A stretch of DNA of 64,000 nucleotides from Ruegeria haliotis (GCF_013377785.1 NZ_JABXWT010000002.1:521143-585142), one strand, 5' to 3'; shown: positions 37,972 to 48,022, numbered from the stretch's first letter. Program-made: numbers and translations. Notes: generated by a model from the sequence alone, not told the origin.

Positions 37972-38643
37972 TCAGCCTTGCTGGGCCGCCAGCGGTTCCG
38001 GTTTCCCACCCAGCGCCACAATCAGCTGAGCCGCACGTTGTTGCAGGTCGACGCCAATCTCGGCGTCCTGCCGTAGCGCTTGCAACCGGTCCAGCGCTGC
38101 ATCGATATTGCCTTCGGACACATCAATTAGCGCAAGTTGCTCCTCGGCGAGCAAGCGCAACGGCGCGCCGGGCGCGGCCAAGGCCTCGAATTGCTGGCGA
38201 CGGTCTGCGACCGGCAGTGTTTCACTTTGCAACAGCAGCGCTTTGAAGCTTGCAATCGCGCGATAGATCTCAGGCAGATCACCCTGAACGGCAACGGCGT
38301 TCAAACTGCTAACCGCATCCTGTTCGGAGCCAGCGTCGATTTGCGAGGCAGACAGCAGCATGTTCAAAACCGCGTCCCCGCCCGCAGATTGCGCCTGCAC
38401 GTCCTGCAAACTTGTTGCACGTGCTGCAGAATCGTTTTCGGCCAAGGCTGCCAGAATCGCATCCCCTAGCTCTTGTGCCTGAGATGTATCGCGCGATTTG
38501 CGGTATTCGTTGAAGGCTGCACCGCCCACGATAAGAATAACCGCCAAGACGCCAACCCAACCCCAACGGCGCAAAAGCAGGTACAGTCGGTCGCGGCGCA
38601 CCTCTTCCGTGACCTCATCAATGAAACTGTCGACGTCGCTCAT
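37972..38643 (-). CDS. YfgM-like TPR membrane protein
   Basis: 223 aa from the ATG at 38643 (MSDVDSFIDEVTEEVRRDR). The short cytosolic start is followed by one transmembrane helix (WGWVGVLAVILIVGGAAF, about 28-45), and then a periplasmic TPR-like helical domain (QAQELGDAILAALAEND, LNMLLSASQIDAGS, RLLAEEQLALIDVSEGNIDAALDRLQAL). E. coli YfgM binds SecYEG and periplasmic chaperones. Its place directly before bamB and der fits that family. About 40 bp separate it from the bamB-like gene. Confidence 0.88.
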   Translation of the reverse strand: MSDVDSFIDEVTEEVRRDRLYLLLRRWGWVGVLAVILIVGGAAFNEYRKSRDTSQAQELGDAILAALAENDSAARATSLQDVQAQSAGGDAVLNMLLSASQIDAGSEQDAVSSLNAVAVQGDLPEIYRAIASFKALLLQSETLPVADRRQQFEALAAPGAPLRLLAEEQLALIDVSEGNIDAALDRLQALRQDAEIGVDLQQRAAQLIVALGGKPEPLAAQQG

Positions 38644-38868
38644 CCCTGCCCCCAGGCTGTGGTTTCCGCTGTAATGCGCCATGTCATACCCCGGCGCCAC
38701 GGCCAAGCCAAGGGTCGGATTTTGCACATTTACACCGGGACAGTCCGCTCTTGCGAAAAAAAATAAAACGAACTATCCAGTTCAGTGTAGAAAAGGGACA
38801 TGCCAAGCCCCATTTTGAGGCATGCACGCCAAGAAGATTTTGGCGCAGAATTCTGGGAGAATCACTGT

Positions 38869-40101
38869 ATGCGTTTGATTTCATTCATCAACGCCCTTTT
38901 GGTAACCGTCGCTCTCTATTTTCTCGTTTTTGAACGTGACGCGCTGTTTGCCTTTGCGGGCCGGGGCGAAATCGACGCATCCGCAACCGCAGAAGGCGAA
39001 ACCACCGGGGTGACGCCCATCAGTGAGACCGCCGTCGGAGTCGTGGCACTCCGCTCAGAGGCCCGCGAAATCGACAGCGCTGTGCTGCTGCGCGGTCAGA
39101 CCAAGGCGAACCGACAGGTCGAAGTATTGGCCGAGACGACGTCAACCGTAATCTCTGAACCCAAGCGTCGCGGTGCCTTTGTCGAGGCGGGCGACCTGCT
39201 GTGTGACCTTGATCCCGGCACCCGCCCCGCAAGCCTTGCTGAGGCGATGGCAGGTAGGCTGGAGGCTGAAAGCCGCGTTCCCGAGGCCGAGGCCCGGCTG
39301 GAAGAAGCGCACGCGCTGGTGGCTGAGGCGGACATCAACCTGAAGGCCGCACGCAAGCTGTCGGAAACCGGATTCGGTTCGGAAACGCGCCGGATTTCCA
39401 GCGAAGCTGCGATGAGCACCGCCGGCGCCGGCATCAAGTCTGCCGAAGCGGGGCTGGAGGCTACGCGGGCTGGTATCGAGGCTGCGGCTGCCGAAGTCGA
39501 AGCGGCCGAGCGCGAAATCGACCGTCTCACCATCGAAGCCCCGTTCAAAGGGTTGTTGGAAAGCGATACGGCGGAATTGGGCAGTCTGATGCAACCCGGA
39601 TCTTTGTGCGCGACGGTGATTCAGCTGGATCCGATCAAGTTGGTTGGGTTTGTACCTGAGACCGAAGTGAACCGCGTTCTCGTCGGCTCTGAAGCATCCG
39701 CACAGCTGGTGACAGGTCGCCAGGTCGCAGGGCGAGTAACGTTCCTGAGCCGTTCGGCCGACGAAACCACCCGAACGTTCGAAGTCGAGATCACTGTACC
39801 CAATCCTGATCTGACGATTCGTGACGGCCAGACCGCTACGATCCGAATTTCAGCCGATGGGGCCAAGGCACACCTACTGCCACAATCCGCACTCACCCTC
39901 AGCAATGAAGGGCAGCTGGGTGTTCGTACTGTTGGTGCCGGTGATGTCGTTGACTTCATGCCCATTCGTATCCTTCGGGACACGGCCGAAGGTGTCTGGA
40001 TCGGTGGGTTGCCAGAAATCGTTGATATCATTGTTGTCGGACAGGAATTCGTCACACGCGGCGTAACCGTCGCTCCAACATATCGGGAAGCATCAGAATG
40101 A
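38869..40101 (+). CDS. RND efflux periplasmic adaptor (membrane fusion protein)
   Basis: 410 aa from the ATG at 38869 (MRLISFINALLV). An N-terminal hydrophobic anchor is followed by an HlyD-type barrel-sandwich half (GAFVEAGDLLCDLD), a long Ala/Glu-rich coiled-coil hairpin (about 130-235) that would reach the outer-membrane channel, the second half (IEAPFKGLLE), and a beta-barrel (KLVGFVPETEVNRVLVGSEA). It couples the inner-membrane pump to an outer-membrane factor, not encoded here. It overlaps the permease gene by 4 bp. A GGGAGA lies upstream of the start. Confidence 0.93.
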   Translation: MRLISFINALLVTVALYFLVFERDALFAFAGRGEIDASATAEGETTGVTPISETAVGVVALRSEAREIDSAVLLRGQTKANRQVEVLAETTSTVISEPKRRGAFVEAGDLLCDLDPGTRPASLAEAMAGRLEAESRVPEAEARLEEAHALVAEADINLKAARKLSETGFGSETRRISSEAAMSTAGAGIKSAEAGLEATRAGIEAAAAEVEAAEREIDRLTIEAPFKGLLESDTAELGSLMQPGSLCATVIQLDPIKLVGFVPETEVNRVLVGSEASAQLVTGRQVAGRVTFLSRSADETTRTFEVEITVPNPDLTIRDGQTATIRISADGAKAHLLPQSALTLSNEGQLGVRTVGAGDVVDFMPIRILRDTAEGVWIGGLPEIVDIIVVGQEFVTRGVTVAPTYREASE

Positions 40102-43100
40102 CCGGTATCGTCAGCTGGGCCGCTGATCGGGCCCGAATGGTTTTGGCCTTCATCGCGATCTCGCTGGCCGTCGGCGGGTTCGCTTATGTAGGGCTCCCTA
40201 AAGAGGGCGAACCGGATATCGAAATCCCCGCCCTGTTTGTTTCGGTTCAGTTCCCCGGCATTTCGGCGGAAGACTCTGAAAACCTTCTGATCAAACCGAT
40301 GGAAACCGAGTTGGCGGATCTGGACGGTCTCAAGGAAATGACCTCGACCGCTGCCGAAGGCTATGCCGGGGTCGCGCTGGAGTTTGATTTCGGTTGGGAC
40401 AAGACCGCCATCATGGCCGATGTACGCGATGCCATGAACAGCGCGCAGGCCGATTTCCCTGAGGGCGCAGAACAGTATTCGCTGCACGAGATCAATTTTT
40501 CCGAATTCCCCATCGTCATTGTCAACCTGACTGGTGCTGTACCCGAACGCACCATGGCCCGCGTAGCCAAGGATTTGCAGGACGATCTTGAGGCGATGGA
40601 TTCCGTGCTGGAGGCCGGGATTGCGGGCAATCGGGACGAATTGCTCGAAGTTGTCATCGATCCCCTGCGTTTGGAGGCCTACAACGTCACTGCCGCCGAA
40701 CTGATCAATGTTGTGCGGAACAACAATCAGTTGATCGCTGCCGGTGAGGTTGAAACTGCGCAAGGTACATTTTCGGTCAAAATCCCATCGTCCTTCAAGA
40801 CAGCGCAAGACGTCTACGGCCTGCCGATCAAGGTCAATGGCGACCGCGTTGTGACTTTGGGTGAGTTGGCCGAGATCAACTACACGTTTGAAGACCGCGA
40901 AGGCACGGCCCGATTTGACAGCGAACCAACGGTTGCGCTGCAGGTGGTCAAACGCAAAGGCTTCAACCTGATCGACACGGTTGAGCAGGTCAAAGCAACC
41001 GTGGCTGAGGCGCAGACGAAATGGCCAGCCGAATTGCAGGCCGCTGTCGACGTCGGCACCTCGAATGACCAGAGCCGCATCGTCGGCTCGATGGTCAGTC
41101 AGCTTGAAGGCTCGGTTCTGACCGCGATTGCACTGGTGATGATCGTGGTTCTGGCCTCGCTGGGATCGCGCGCAGCCCTGCTGGTTGGCTTTGCCATTCC
41201 CACTTCGTTCCTGTTGTGCTTTGCATTTCTCGCCGTCATGGGCGTCAGTATCTCGAATATCGTGATGTTCGGCCTGATCCTTGCAGTGGGTATGCTGGTC
41301 GATGGGGCCATCGTCGTGGTGGAATACGCCGACAAACGCATCAAGGATGGCGTTGGCCCGATGCACGCCTATGTCGAGGCTGCACAGCGTATGTTCTGGC
41401 CCATCGTGTCCTCGACCGCCACAACGCTCTGTGCCTTCCTGCCCATGCTGTTTTGGCCCGGCGTTCCGGGTGAATTCATGGGAATGCTTCCGGTTACGCT
41501 GATCTTTGTTCTATCGGCATCGCTTATCGTTGCGTTGATTTATCTGCCCGTCATGGGCGGTGTCTCAGGACGTCTGAGCCGCGTTTTCGACCGCGCATCA
41601 ACCTGGTTGCGGGCGCGGACACCCTGGTGGTTAAGGGCCGTTCTGGTTGCGCCGTCTTTCTACCTGGTTTTCCTGGGCGCAATGCAGGTGCTGAATCCAT
41701 CCTACCTGCTTCCCGAAGGGGCATCGGGTGGAGCGATTTTTGGCGCAATTCTGGTTGTCCTGGGCGCATTTGCCGGATCAGTTACCCTAGGCGCCGCGAA
41801 AATCGAGCGCGCACCGGACACCCATGTGCATACGGTCAAAGAGCACACACCCTTCGGGTATGTGATCAAGTTCCTGGTCGGCAACCCGATCATGCCGATC
41901 GTGTCCATCGTTGCCATTGGCTTTGCCGTCATGATGGTCATGAACATCTTCAGTGCGAACAACCGAGGCGTCGAGTTCTTTGTCGAAAGCGAGCCGGAAC
42001 AGGCGACCGCCTATGTTCGGGCGCGGGGCAACCTGTCACTGAACGAAAAAGACGCAATGGTCTTTGCCGCTGAACAAGTGATCAGCGCGCATCCGGCTGT
42101 GATCAACGTTTTCTCTTTTGCCGGAGAAGGTGGGCTGAATCAGAACAACGGCGGCGCGCAAGCCCCGGCGGACACCGTCGGTCGCGTGCAATTCGAGATC
42201 ATCCCATGGGAAGATCGCCCCAATGTTTCTGAACCCATTTTGGGTGGCCTGTTTGATCGAAACTCCGTGGCACCGGAATACGATGGTGACTTTGTCCTCG
42301 AACAATTGAACGCCCAATTGGCTGAACTGCCCGGGTTTGTGGTTGAGATTTTGGCATTGGAACAAGGTCCAGCCTCGGCCAAGCCAGTGCATCTGCGCAT
42401 CAAGGGTGACGACTGGGATGATCTGACTTCAGCCACCCTTACAGCGCGCGGGGCATTCGACAACACACCGGGTCTGATCAAAACTGAAGACACCCTGCCC
42501 CTGCCCGGTATCGATTGGCAGATTGATGTCGACGTCGCCAAGGCAGGCCGTTTTGGCGCGGATGTCGCGACGGTGGGCGCCATGGTGCAGTTGGTAACGC
42601 GCGGTATTCTGTTGGGTGAAATGCGCCCGGATACGACCGACGAAGAGATCGAGATTCGCGTGCGCCTCCCCGAAGAGGATCGGGTCCTGTCTACTCTGGA
42701 CACATTGAAGGTACGCACGCAGGACGGGTTGGTGCCGCTATCCAACTTCGTGACACGGCAACCGGTGGCAAAACTGGCCGAGATCAACCGCGTAAATCAG
42801 GAGCGGTATTTTGACGTAAAAGCTGATGTAGAGCCAGGCCTGAGCAAGATTGTGATCGATGGACCTGATGGGTCTGAAGAGCGGTTGGCCGTTGTACGTG
42901 AACTGGAAGACGGGGCAGAATCCAACGGTTCAACCCTGTCCAGCCCTGACGGAAAACGATTTGAGGTTGTGCAGACCACCGGCGCGGAAAGCGTCGAGAG
43001 CCTGCAGTCCGCGTTAAAAAACGGTGACGCCCGAGCAGCGCTGATCAATCCAAACGAGCGGATTGCCGTTCTGACAGAGTGGCTGGAAACCGACCCCTTC

Positions 43101-43895
43101 GACAAGGCAATTAGCTGGGAATGGACCGGCGATCAGGAAGATCAGGAGGAATCTGGTGCCTTTCTGGTCAACGCGTTCGCGGGCGCGCTGGGCCTGATGT
43201 TCGTGATCCTGCTGGCTCAGTTCAACTCGTTCTACAACTCCGTTCTAGTGTTGCTGGCGGTGGTTCTGTCCACCACCGGCGTGCTGATCGGGATGTTGGT
43301 CATGCAGCAGCCATTTTCAATAATCATGACGGGAACGGGCATCGTGGCGCTGGCGGGGATTGTGGTGAACAACAACATTGTTCTGATCGACACCTATCAG
43401 GAATACAGCCAATACATGCCCCGGATCGACGCCATCGTCCGCACGGCCGAAGCCCGCATCCGCCCTGTTCTACTGACGACGCTGACCACAATGGCTGGCC
43501 TGACGCCGATGATGTTCGGCCTGACGTTGGACTTCATCAACGGTGGCTACACCATCGACAGCCCCACAGCGCTGTGGTGGAAACAGCTGGCGACCGCCGT
43601 TGTGTTTGGACTTGGGATCGCCACGGTACTGACGTTGATCGTGACGCCTTCGTTCCTGGCGCTGCGCGTTTGGGTGGCAACCTATGCGATCTGGCTGGGC
43701 AAAGCTCTGGCACGGGTCACTGCGGGCCGGTCCAGCCAAATCGCGCAAGACATGGCCATCGGACGCACCGCGCGGGAAATGCAGTCGACCGAGATTATCT
43801 GGAGCGACGGCCCTGTCCTGACACCGACAGCGGAAAGCAGGCAGGATGACCACTCGGACAATCCGCCCGGAACACCGCTCAAGGCTGCAGAGTAA
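40098..43895 (+). CDS. RND efflux permease
   Basis: 1265 aa, larger than AcrB (about 1050), with the RND layout of two halves, each with one plus five transmembrane helices and a large periplasmic loop. First-half landmarks: LPKEGEPDIEIPALFVSVQFPG and TM4 GMLVDGAIVVVEYADK. Second-half: FVILLAQFNSFYNSVLVLLAVVLSTTGV and GIVVNNNIVLIDTYQEY. TM4 has Asp-Gly where AcrB has Asp-Asp, and the TM10 lysine position is occupied by NNN, so the proton relay differs from the AcrB type. The extra length is in the second half around the Asp/Glu-rich stretch near residues 900-1010. Substrate unknown. A terminator follows. Confidence 0.95.
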   Translation: MTGIVSWAADRARMVLAFIAISLAVGGFAYVGLPKEGEPDIEIPALFVSVQFPGISAEDSENLLIKPMETELADLDGLKEMTSTAAEGYAGVALEFDFGWDKTAIMADVRDAMNSAQADFPEGAEQYSLHEINFSEFPIVIVNLTGAVPERTMARVAKDLQDDLEAMDSVLEAGIAGNRDELLEVVIDPLRLEAYNVTAAELINVVRNNNQLIAAGEVETAQGTFSVKIPSSFKTAQDVYGLPIKVNGDRVVTLGELAEINYTFEDREGTARFDSEPTVALQVVKRKGFNLIDTVEQVKATVAEAQTKWPAELQAAVDVGTSNDQSRIVGSMVSQLEGSVLTAIALVMIVVLASLGSRAALLVGFAIPTSFLLCFAFLAVMGVSISNIVMFGLILAVGMLVDGAIVVVEYADKRIKDGVGPMHAYVEAAQRMFWPIVSSTATTLCAFLPMLFWPGVPGEFMGMLPVTLIFVLSASLIVALIYLPVMGGVSGRLSRVFDRASTWLRARTPWWLRAVLVAPSFYLVFLGAMQVLNPSYLLPEGASGGAIFGAILVVLGAFAGSVTLGAAKIERAPDTHVHTVKEHTPFGYVIKFLVGNPIMPIVSIVAIGFAVMMVMNIFSANNRGVEFFVESEPEQATAYVRARGNLSLNEKDAMVFAAEQVISAHPAVINVFSFAGEGGLNQNNGGAQAPADTVGRVQFEIIPWEDRPNVSEPILGGLFDRNSVAPEYDGDFVLEQLNAQLAELPGFVVEILALEQGPASAKPVHLRIKGDDWDDLTSATLTARGAFDNTPGLIKTEDTLPLPGIDWQIDVDVAKAGRFGADVATVGAMVQLVTRGILLGEMRPDTTDEEIEIRVRLPEEDRVLSTLDTLKVRTQDGLVPLSNFVTRQPVAKLAEINRVNQERYFDVKADVEPGLSKIVIDGPDGSEERLAVVRELEDGAESNGSTLSSPDGKRFEVVQTTGAESVESLQSALKNGDARAALINPNERIAVLTEWLETDPFDKAISWEWTGDQEDQEESGAFLVNAFAGALGLMFVILLAQFNSFYNSVLVLLAVVLSTTGVLIGMLVMQQPFSIIMTGTGIVALAGIVVNNNIVLIDTYQEYSQYMPRIDAIVRTAEARIRPVLLTTLTTMAGLTPMMFGLTLDFINGGYTIDSPTALWWKQLATAVVFGLGIATVLTLIVTPSFLALRVWVATYAIWLGKALARVTAGRSSQIAQDMAIGRTAREMQSTEIIWSDGPVLTPTAESRQDDHSDNPPGTPLKAAE

Positions 43896-43900
43896 CACTG

Positions 43901-43930
43901 ATGGCGAACCCCCGGGGTTCGCCATTTTCT
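43901..43930 (+). terminator. Terminator of the RND operon
   Basis: Stem ATGGCGAACC/GGTTCGCCAT with a short C/G-rich tip, followed by TTTCTTTC, 6 bp after the permease stop codon. Confidence 0.88.
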
Positions 43931-43944
43931 TTCAAGAAAGCCGC

Positions 43945-44268
43945 TCAGTCCAGAAATGTGTATTCACCAAGGTCACACAGATCCAAGCTGTAATCCTCGA
44001 CCGAGGAACCATCGTCAAACACACCGCGAATGTCATAGACGCAAGTTTGCAGACCATCCGCAATCAGCACACCAACTTCGTAATTCGGCGCAAGGTACCC
44101 GCTGTCCAGCAAATCCCCTTCCCAATTGCCCGAAGACGCCGGAGATACATTGAACTCAACCAGATCTGAACTGGAGTCGTTTACAAGAACAAACTCCAGA
44201 TCCTCTGCATGAGCCGCAGTTGCGAAAAATACAGCCGCTATGAATTGCACCGCTACGATAGATTTCAT
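43945..44268 (-). CDS. Small exported protein of unknown function
   Basis: 107 aa from the ATG at 44268, with AAGGAAAG upstream. The signal peptide is about 1-20 (VAVQFIAAVFFATAAHA). The acidic mature part starts EDLEFVLVNDSSSDLVEFNVSP and has two cysteines (QTCVYD and DLCDLG) that may pair. It has the look of a small beta-sandwich: FVLVNDSSS...LVEFNVSP is the start seen in some periplasmic proteins that carry a single beta-sandwich. No family named. It is isolated, convergent with the RND operon. Confidence 0.7.
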   Translation of the reverse strand: MKSIVAVQFIAAVFFATAAHAEDLEFVLVNDSSSDLVEFNVSPASSGNWEGDLLDSGYLAPNYEVGVLIADGLQTCVYDIRGVFDDGSSVEDYSLDLCDLGEYTFLD

Positions 44269-44388
44269 CAGTCTTTCCTTGTTTTCGGACATAACACGCA
44301 CGGGCGTGCGTCTGACCTGCTTTCTCTCGCGGATACGGAAAGGTCAAATGAAAATTCGGAGTAACTTAGTATTACAACTCAACCCATA

Positions 44389-44793
44389 TCACGATTGCAG
44401 TCGCGACCAGGTCTGATGTGCGCAGAGCACATGCTCGCATCCTTTGACCTTCAGCGTGTCCCCTTGCAGGGTCATCTGAGGTACGGCATCGACATCGATC
44501 AGCGGCACCCAAAACTCGCCGCCGCCGTATTTGCCACTGCCTTCACTGGACACGTCCCAGAACAATTTCTTACCAATATTCGGCGTTTGCACTTCCTTAC
44601 CTGTGGCATCATAGGCCGACAGGATCTTGCCGCAGAATTTATCACCACAAGCCGTGATTTTAATATGCGAGATCAGATTCTTACGATCAGGTTCTGTTTT
44701 CCAGACACCGACAAGAGGGTCCGCCGCAGCCATAGCAGGAAGCAGCAACGCGACTGCAAAGAACATCAGAGTTTTGGCTATCACGTTACGCAT
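44389..44793 (-). CDS. DUF2147 exported protein
   Basis: 134 aa. Signal peptide about 1-24 (MFFAVALLLPAMAAA), followed by the family core DPLVGVWKTEPD, HIKITACGDKFCGKI and GNTLKVKGC-like LQGDTLKVKGC near the end. DUF2147 proteins are small periplasmic lipocalin-like barrels of unknown ligand. Cysteines in ITACGDKFCG and KGCEHVLCAH could form two disulfides. It is about 60 bp downstream of the ABC transporter gene on the same strand's left side, as a separate gene. Confidence 0.85.
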   Translation of the reverse strand: MRNVIAKTLMFFAVALLLPAMAAADPLVGVWKTEPDRKNLISHIKITACGDKFCGKILSAYDATGKEVQTPNIGKKLFWDVSSEGSGKYGGGEFWVPLIDVDAVPQMTLQGDTLKVKGCEHVLCAHQTWSRLQS

Positions 44794-44851
44794 AAGAATA
44801 TCTCCGCAGATTAAAGATTAAATTTGATGTACACGCTCGTCCCGGGCGGCA

Positions 44852-46675
44852 TCAAGCCGCCCGATTGTCTGACTGTTGGCGACTCCAGAGCTGCGCATAA
44901 CGGCCTTCGCGCTCCAGCAGTTCGTCATGCGTGCCATGCTCGATGATTTCACCGCTTTCCAGCACGACAATCCGGTCAGCCTCGGCGATGGTGCTGAGGC
45001 GATGAGCAATGGTAATTACCGTCCGCCCTTCGCCCGCGCGGGCCAACGCGTCCTTGATGTCCTGTTCGGTGTCTGTGTCCAAGGCCGATGTCGCCTCGTC
45101 CAGCAGCAGGATTGGCGGATTCTTAAGCAGCGTACGGGCGATGCCTACGCGTTGCTTCTCACCGCCCGACAATTTTAGACCGCGTTCACCGACCATGGTA
45201 TCATACCCTTCGGGCAGCGACGCAATGAAGTCATGGATTTGCGCCGCTCTGGCCGCATCTTCAACGTCTGCTTGCGAGGTTCCATTACGGCCATAGGCGA
45301 TGTTGTAGCGGATTGTGTCGTTGAACAGCACCGTGTCTTGCGGCACGACACCAATGGCGGCATGCAGGCTGTTCTGGGTTACGTCCCGCACATCCTGCCC
45401 GTCGATTTTCAACGCACCGCCGGTAACATCATAGAACCGGAACAATAGTCGCCCAATGGTGGATTTACCGGACCCGGTCGCCCCGACAATGGCCACAGTC
45501 TGCCCGGCCGGGACCGACAGCGAAACCCCCTTGAGAATCTCCCGATCCGGATCATAGCCAAAGTGAACATTCTCCAGTGTCACTTCGCCCCCCGTCACCT
45601 TCAGATCCTGTGCATCGGGTTTGTCGGTTACTTCCCCCGGTTGCTCAAGCAAGGTGAACATCTGCCCCATATCAACCAGGGACTGCCGGATTTCGCGATA
45701 GACCGTACCCAGAAAGTTAAGCGGTACGGTTATCTGGATCATATAGGCATTCACCATCACGAAATCGCCCACCGTCAGCGACCCGTTCTGCACACCAATC
45801 GCTGCCAATACCATGACACCAATCAGGCCACAGGTGATCAGGAAGGATTGGCCAAAATTCAGAAACGCCAGCGAATAAGCGGTCTTGAGCGCGGCCTGCG
45901 CATACGCCTTCATCGACACATCATACCGCGCAGCTTCGCGGGATTCCGCATTGAAATACTTGACGGTTTCGAAATTCAGCAGGCTGTCGATGGCACGTTG
46001 GTTGGCTTCGGTATCCTGATCGTTCATTTCGCGCCGCAGCTTCACGCGCCACTCGGTCACCGCAAAAGTGAACCAGATATAAAGCGCAATCGTGACGGCC
46101 ACCACGACCAGATACCAAACATCGAACAACCACATCAGGATGATAGCCACCAACAGCAGTTCAAGAATGAGTGGCCCGATTGAAAACAGCAAGAAGCGCA
46201 GCAGGAATTCAACGCCTTTGACACCGCGCTCGATGATGCGGCTCAGCCCGCCTGTCCGACGCGTCACGTGGTAACGCATCGATAACTGATGGATGTGTTG
46301 AAAGGTCTCCAGCGCCAGCGCTCGCAGGGCGCGCTGACCAACAGGGGCAAAAGCCGCATCTCGCAATTGCTGGAACCCAACCGTCATCATTCGCGCCACG
46401 CCATAGGCCACGGTCACCCCGATCGCGCCCAGCGCCAAGGGGGGAACACCCTCGCCTGCCAGACTGTCGACCGCGCCTTTGTACAGGATCGGCGTGTAGA
46501 CCGCGATCAGCTTGGCCACCACCAGCATACCCATCGCGATCATCACCCGGCGCTTCACCCAGGGTTCATCGTCGGGCCATAGATATGGTGCCACCTTGCG
46601 GATCGTCAGCCAGCCGGAACGGCGTTCATCATCATCCGCCATGTCGTCCGAGGTCTTAGGAGTCGTCCGTCTCAT
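44852..46675 (-). CDS. Atm1/ABCB7-type ABC exporter (permease-ATPase fusion)
   Basis: 607 aa half-transporter: six transmembrane helices (about 40-330) and a C-terminal ATPase. Walker A GATGSGKST, signature LSGGEKQRVGIART, Walker B ILLLDEAT and the H-loop IAHRLST are intact. Similarity to mitochondrial Atm1 and the Novosphingobium homologue is suggested by LRDAAFAPVGQRALRALALETFQHIHQLSMRYHVTRRTGGLSRIIERG and NFETVKYFNAE. These exporters move glutathione conjugates or a sulfur compound linked to Fe-S/heavy-metal homeostasis. I used the ATG at 46675. Confidence 0.93.
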   Translation of the reverse strand: MRRTTPKTSDDMADDDERRSGWLTIRKVAPYLWPDDEPWVKRRVMIAMGMLVVAKLIAVYTPILYKGAVDSLAGEGVPPLALGAIGVTVAYGVARMMTVGFQQLRDAAFAPVGQRALRALALETFQHIHQLSMRYHVTRRTGGLSRIIERGVKGVEFLLRFLLFSIGPLILELLLVAIILMWLFDVWYLVVVAVTIALYIWFTFAVTEWRVKLRREMNDQDTEANQRAIDSLLNFETVKYFNAESREAARYDVSMKAYAQAALKTAYSLAFLNFGQSFLITCGLIGVMVLAAIGVQNGSLTVGDFVMVNAYMIQITVPLNFLGTVYREIRQSLVDMGQMFTLLEQPGEVTDKPDAQDLKVTGGEVTLENVHFGYDPDREILKGVSLSVPAGQTVAIVGATGSGKSTIGRLLFRFYDVTGGALKIDGQDVRDVTQNSLHAAIGVVPQDTVLFNDTIRYNIAYGRNGTSQADVEDAARAAQIHDFIASLPEGYDTMVGERGLKLSGGEKQRVGIARTLLKNPPILLLDEATSALDTDTEQDIKDALARAGEGRTVITIAHRLSTIAEADRIVVLESGEIIEHGTHDELLEREGRYAQLWSRQQSDNRAA

Positions 46676-46735
46676 CACGTACCTTGTCTGCGGTCAGAGA
46701 TAGACTCCGGCCCGCGATGGGCCGAAGGTAGTATC

Positions 46736-48022
46736 TTATTCCGGGATCGTAAAAATCTGACCCGGATAGATCAGATCCGGATCGCGGATCAGTTTGCGGT
46801 TGGCATCGAACAGCTTGACGTACAACACTCCGTCGCCAAAGCGGTCACGCGAGATGGCCCACAATGTATCACCCTTTTGCACCGTGACTGAACGGATCGG
46901 CGGCGTTTCGTCCGACGCCTGATCCGCTGTCGCGGCTTCGGCGGACTGCAAAATCTCGACCGGCTCACGCTTGAACGGCGTCTCAACACGACTCAGAACG
47001 GTCCCGTCTGTATTCACCTCGTCCACACGCAATGTATAGACACCAGGGTCGATCCCTTCGATCTCGCCGCGCCAATTGCCATCATCTGTAGGGGTCAGAT
47101 CCGTAACCAGACGGTTGTTCAAATACAACCGAACAGCGGACCCTTCGGATACGCGCCCCGTCAGCTGGACATCACCCGCATCAGAATACCCGATCGTGTC
47201 CAACTCGATCTGCTCAGGCGCCTCGGATTGCACCGAGGGCGACTGAACCAGCTCGACCCCCTCCTCGCCCGAGCGTAGAACGGCAATCTGACGGTCTTCG
47301 TCGGTGTCTTCGGTCGGCGCTTCGGCAACCTGGGACTCTGCTGCCCCCTCGGGTTGCGCGGCGGTCTCGCCCGAGTCTGTGGCCTGTTTCGCGCTGTCTG
47401 CCGGTGCCTCAGCACTTTCAGCCGGGACATCCGCGCTGGCGATCTGGTCTTCGGCTGGCTTAGGCAGCGCCGCAATCAGATAGTCGTCCGAACGCGCACT
47501 CTGGTCACCATCAGACGTTTCCAGAGCAAGGCCCTGCGCATCGTCACTGAACGGGATCGAGACAAACTCGGCGAACTGACCACTGTCATCCACGGTAAAC
47601 TCATGCAGTGGCGCACCGTCCAGCAAGACCTGAACCTGGCTTCCGGGCTCCGCATTTCCGGACAGCAACGCATTTCCGTCGGTCTCAACGAAAATCTGGT
47701 CCAGCACCGGGGGCGCAACTGATGTTGGTGCAATCTCTGCTGCAGCATCTTCACCGGATGCCGTATCCGTTTCTACGTCCGAGGCTCCTCCGGACTCTGC
47801 GACAGGCTGATCTGCAGTCGATTGGCTCGTCGCGCCGTCGGTGGGCTGCTGCACCATGTCCGCATCAGCCACAGCTTGTTCCTGCGGCGGCTGATCGGGG
47901 GTCGGGTTGCCGGTGAAAACGCCGGACAGGTACAATCCGCCTGCCCCCAGAATTGCGATGAGACCGGCGATCACCCCCCAGACGAAGTTACCCCCGCTTC
48001 CGTTTCCCGATTTGGCGTCCAT
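46736..48022 (-). CDS. Membrane-anchored LysM protein with Ig-like modules
   Basis: 428 aa from the ATG at 48022, GGGAAA upstream. One N-terminal transmembrane helix (VWGVIAGLIAILGAGGLYLSGVF), a long acidic low-complexity linker (Gln, Ala, Ser, Glu, Asp), two bacterial Ig-like/Big-type modules (near VDGNALLSGNAEPGSQVQVLLDG and the later VQLTGRVSEGSAVRLYLNN), and a C-terminal LysM domain (VTVQKGDTLWAISRDRFGDG...LIYPGQIFTIPE). LysM binds peptidoglycan, so the protein likely spans from the inner membrane to the wall. It is divergent from the LOG gene. Confidence 0.9.
   Translation of the reverse strand: MDAKSGNGSGGNFVWGVIAGLIAILGAGGLYLSGVFTGNPTPDQPPQEQAVADADMVQQPTDGATSQSTADQPVAESGGASDVETDTASGEDAAAEIAPTSVAPPVLDQIFVETDGNALLSGNAEPGSQVQVLLDGAPLHEFTVDDSGQFAEFVSIPFSDDAQGLALETSDGDQSARSDDYLIAALPKPAEDQIASADVPAESAEAPADSAKQATDSGETAAQPEGAAESQVAEAPTEDTDEDRQIAVLRSGEEGVELVQSPSVQSEAPEQIELDTIGYSDAGDVQLTGRVSEGSAVRLYLNNRLVTDLTPTDDGNWRGEIEGIDPGVYTLRVDEVNTDGTVLSRVETPFKREPVEILQSAEAATADQASDETPPIRSVTVQKGDTLWAISRDRFGDGVLYVKLFDANRKLIRDPDLIYPGQIFTIPE

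Noticed and set aside
39621..41366. 581-codon minus-strand frame opposite the RND operon
   Set aside because: Spans the junction of two well-supported plus-strand genes and is low-quality, Gln/His/Arg-rich shadow sequence.
46708..46724. CGGCCC-GCGAT-GGGCCG hairpin between the LysM and ABC genes as a terminator
   Set aside because: Six-bp stem without a U-tract and located between two same-strand genes; could be mild attenuation but evidence is too thin.
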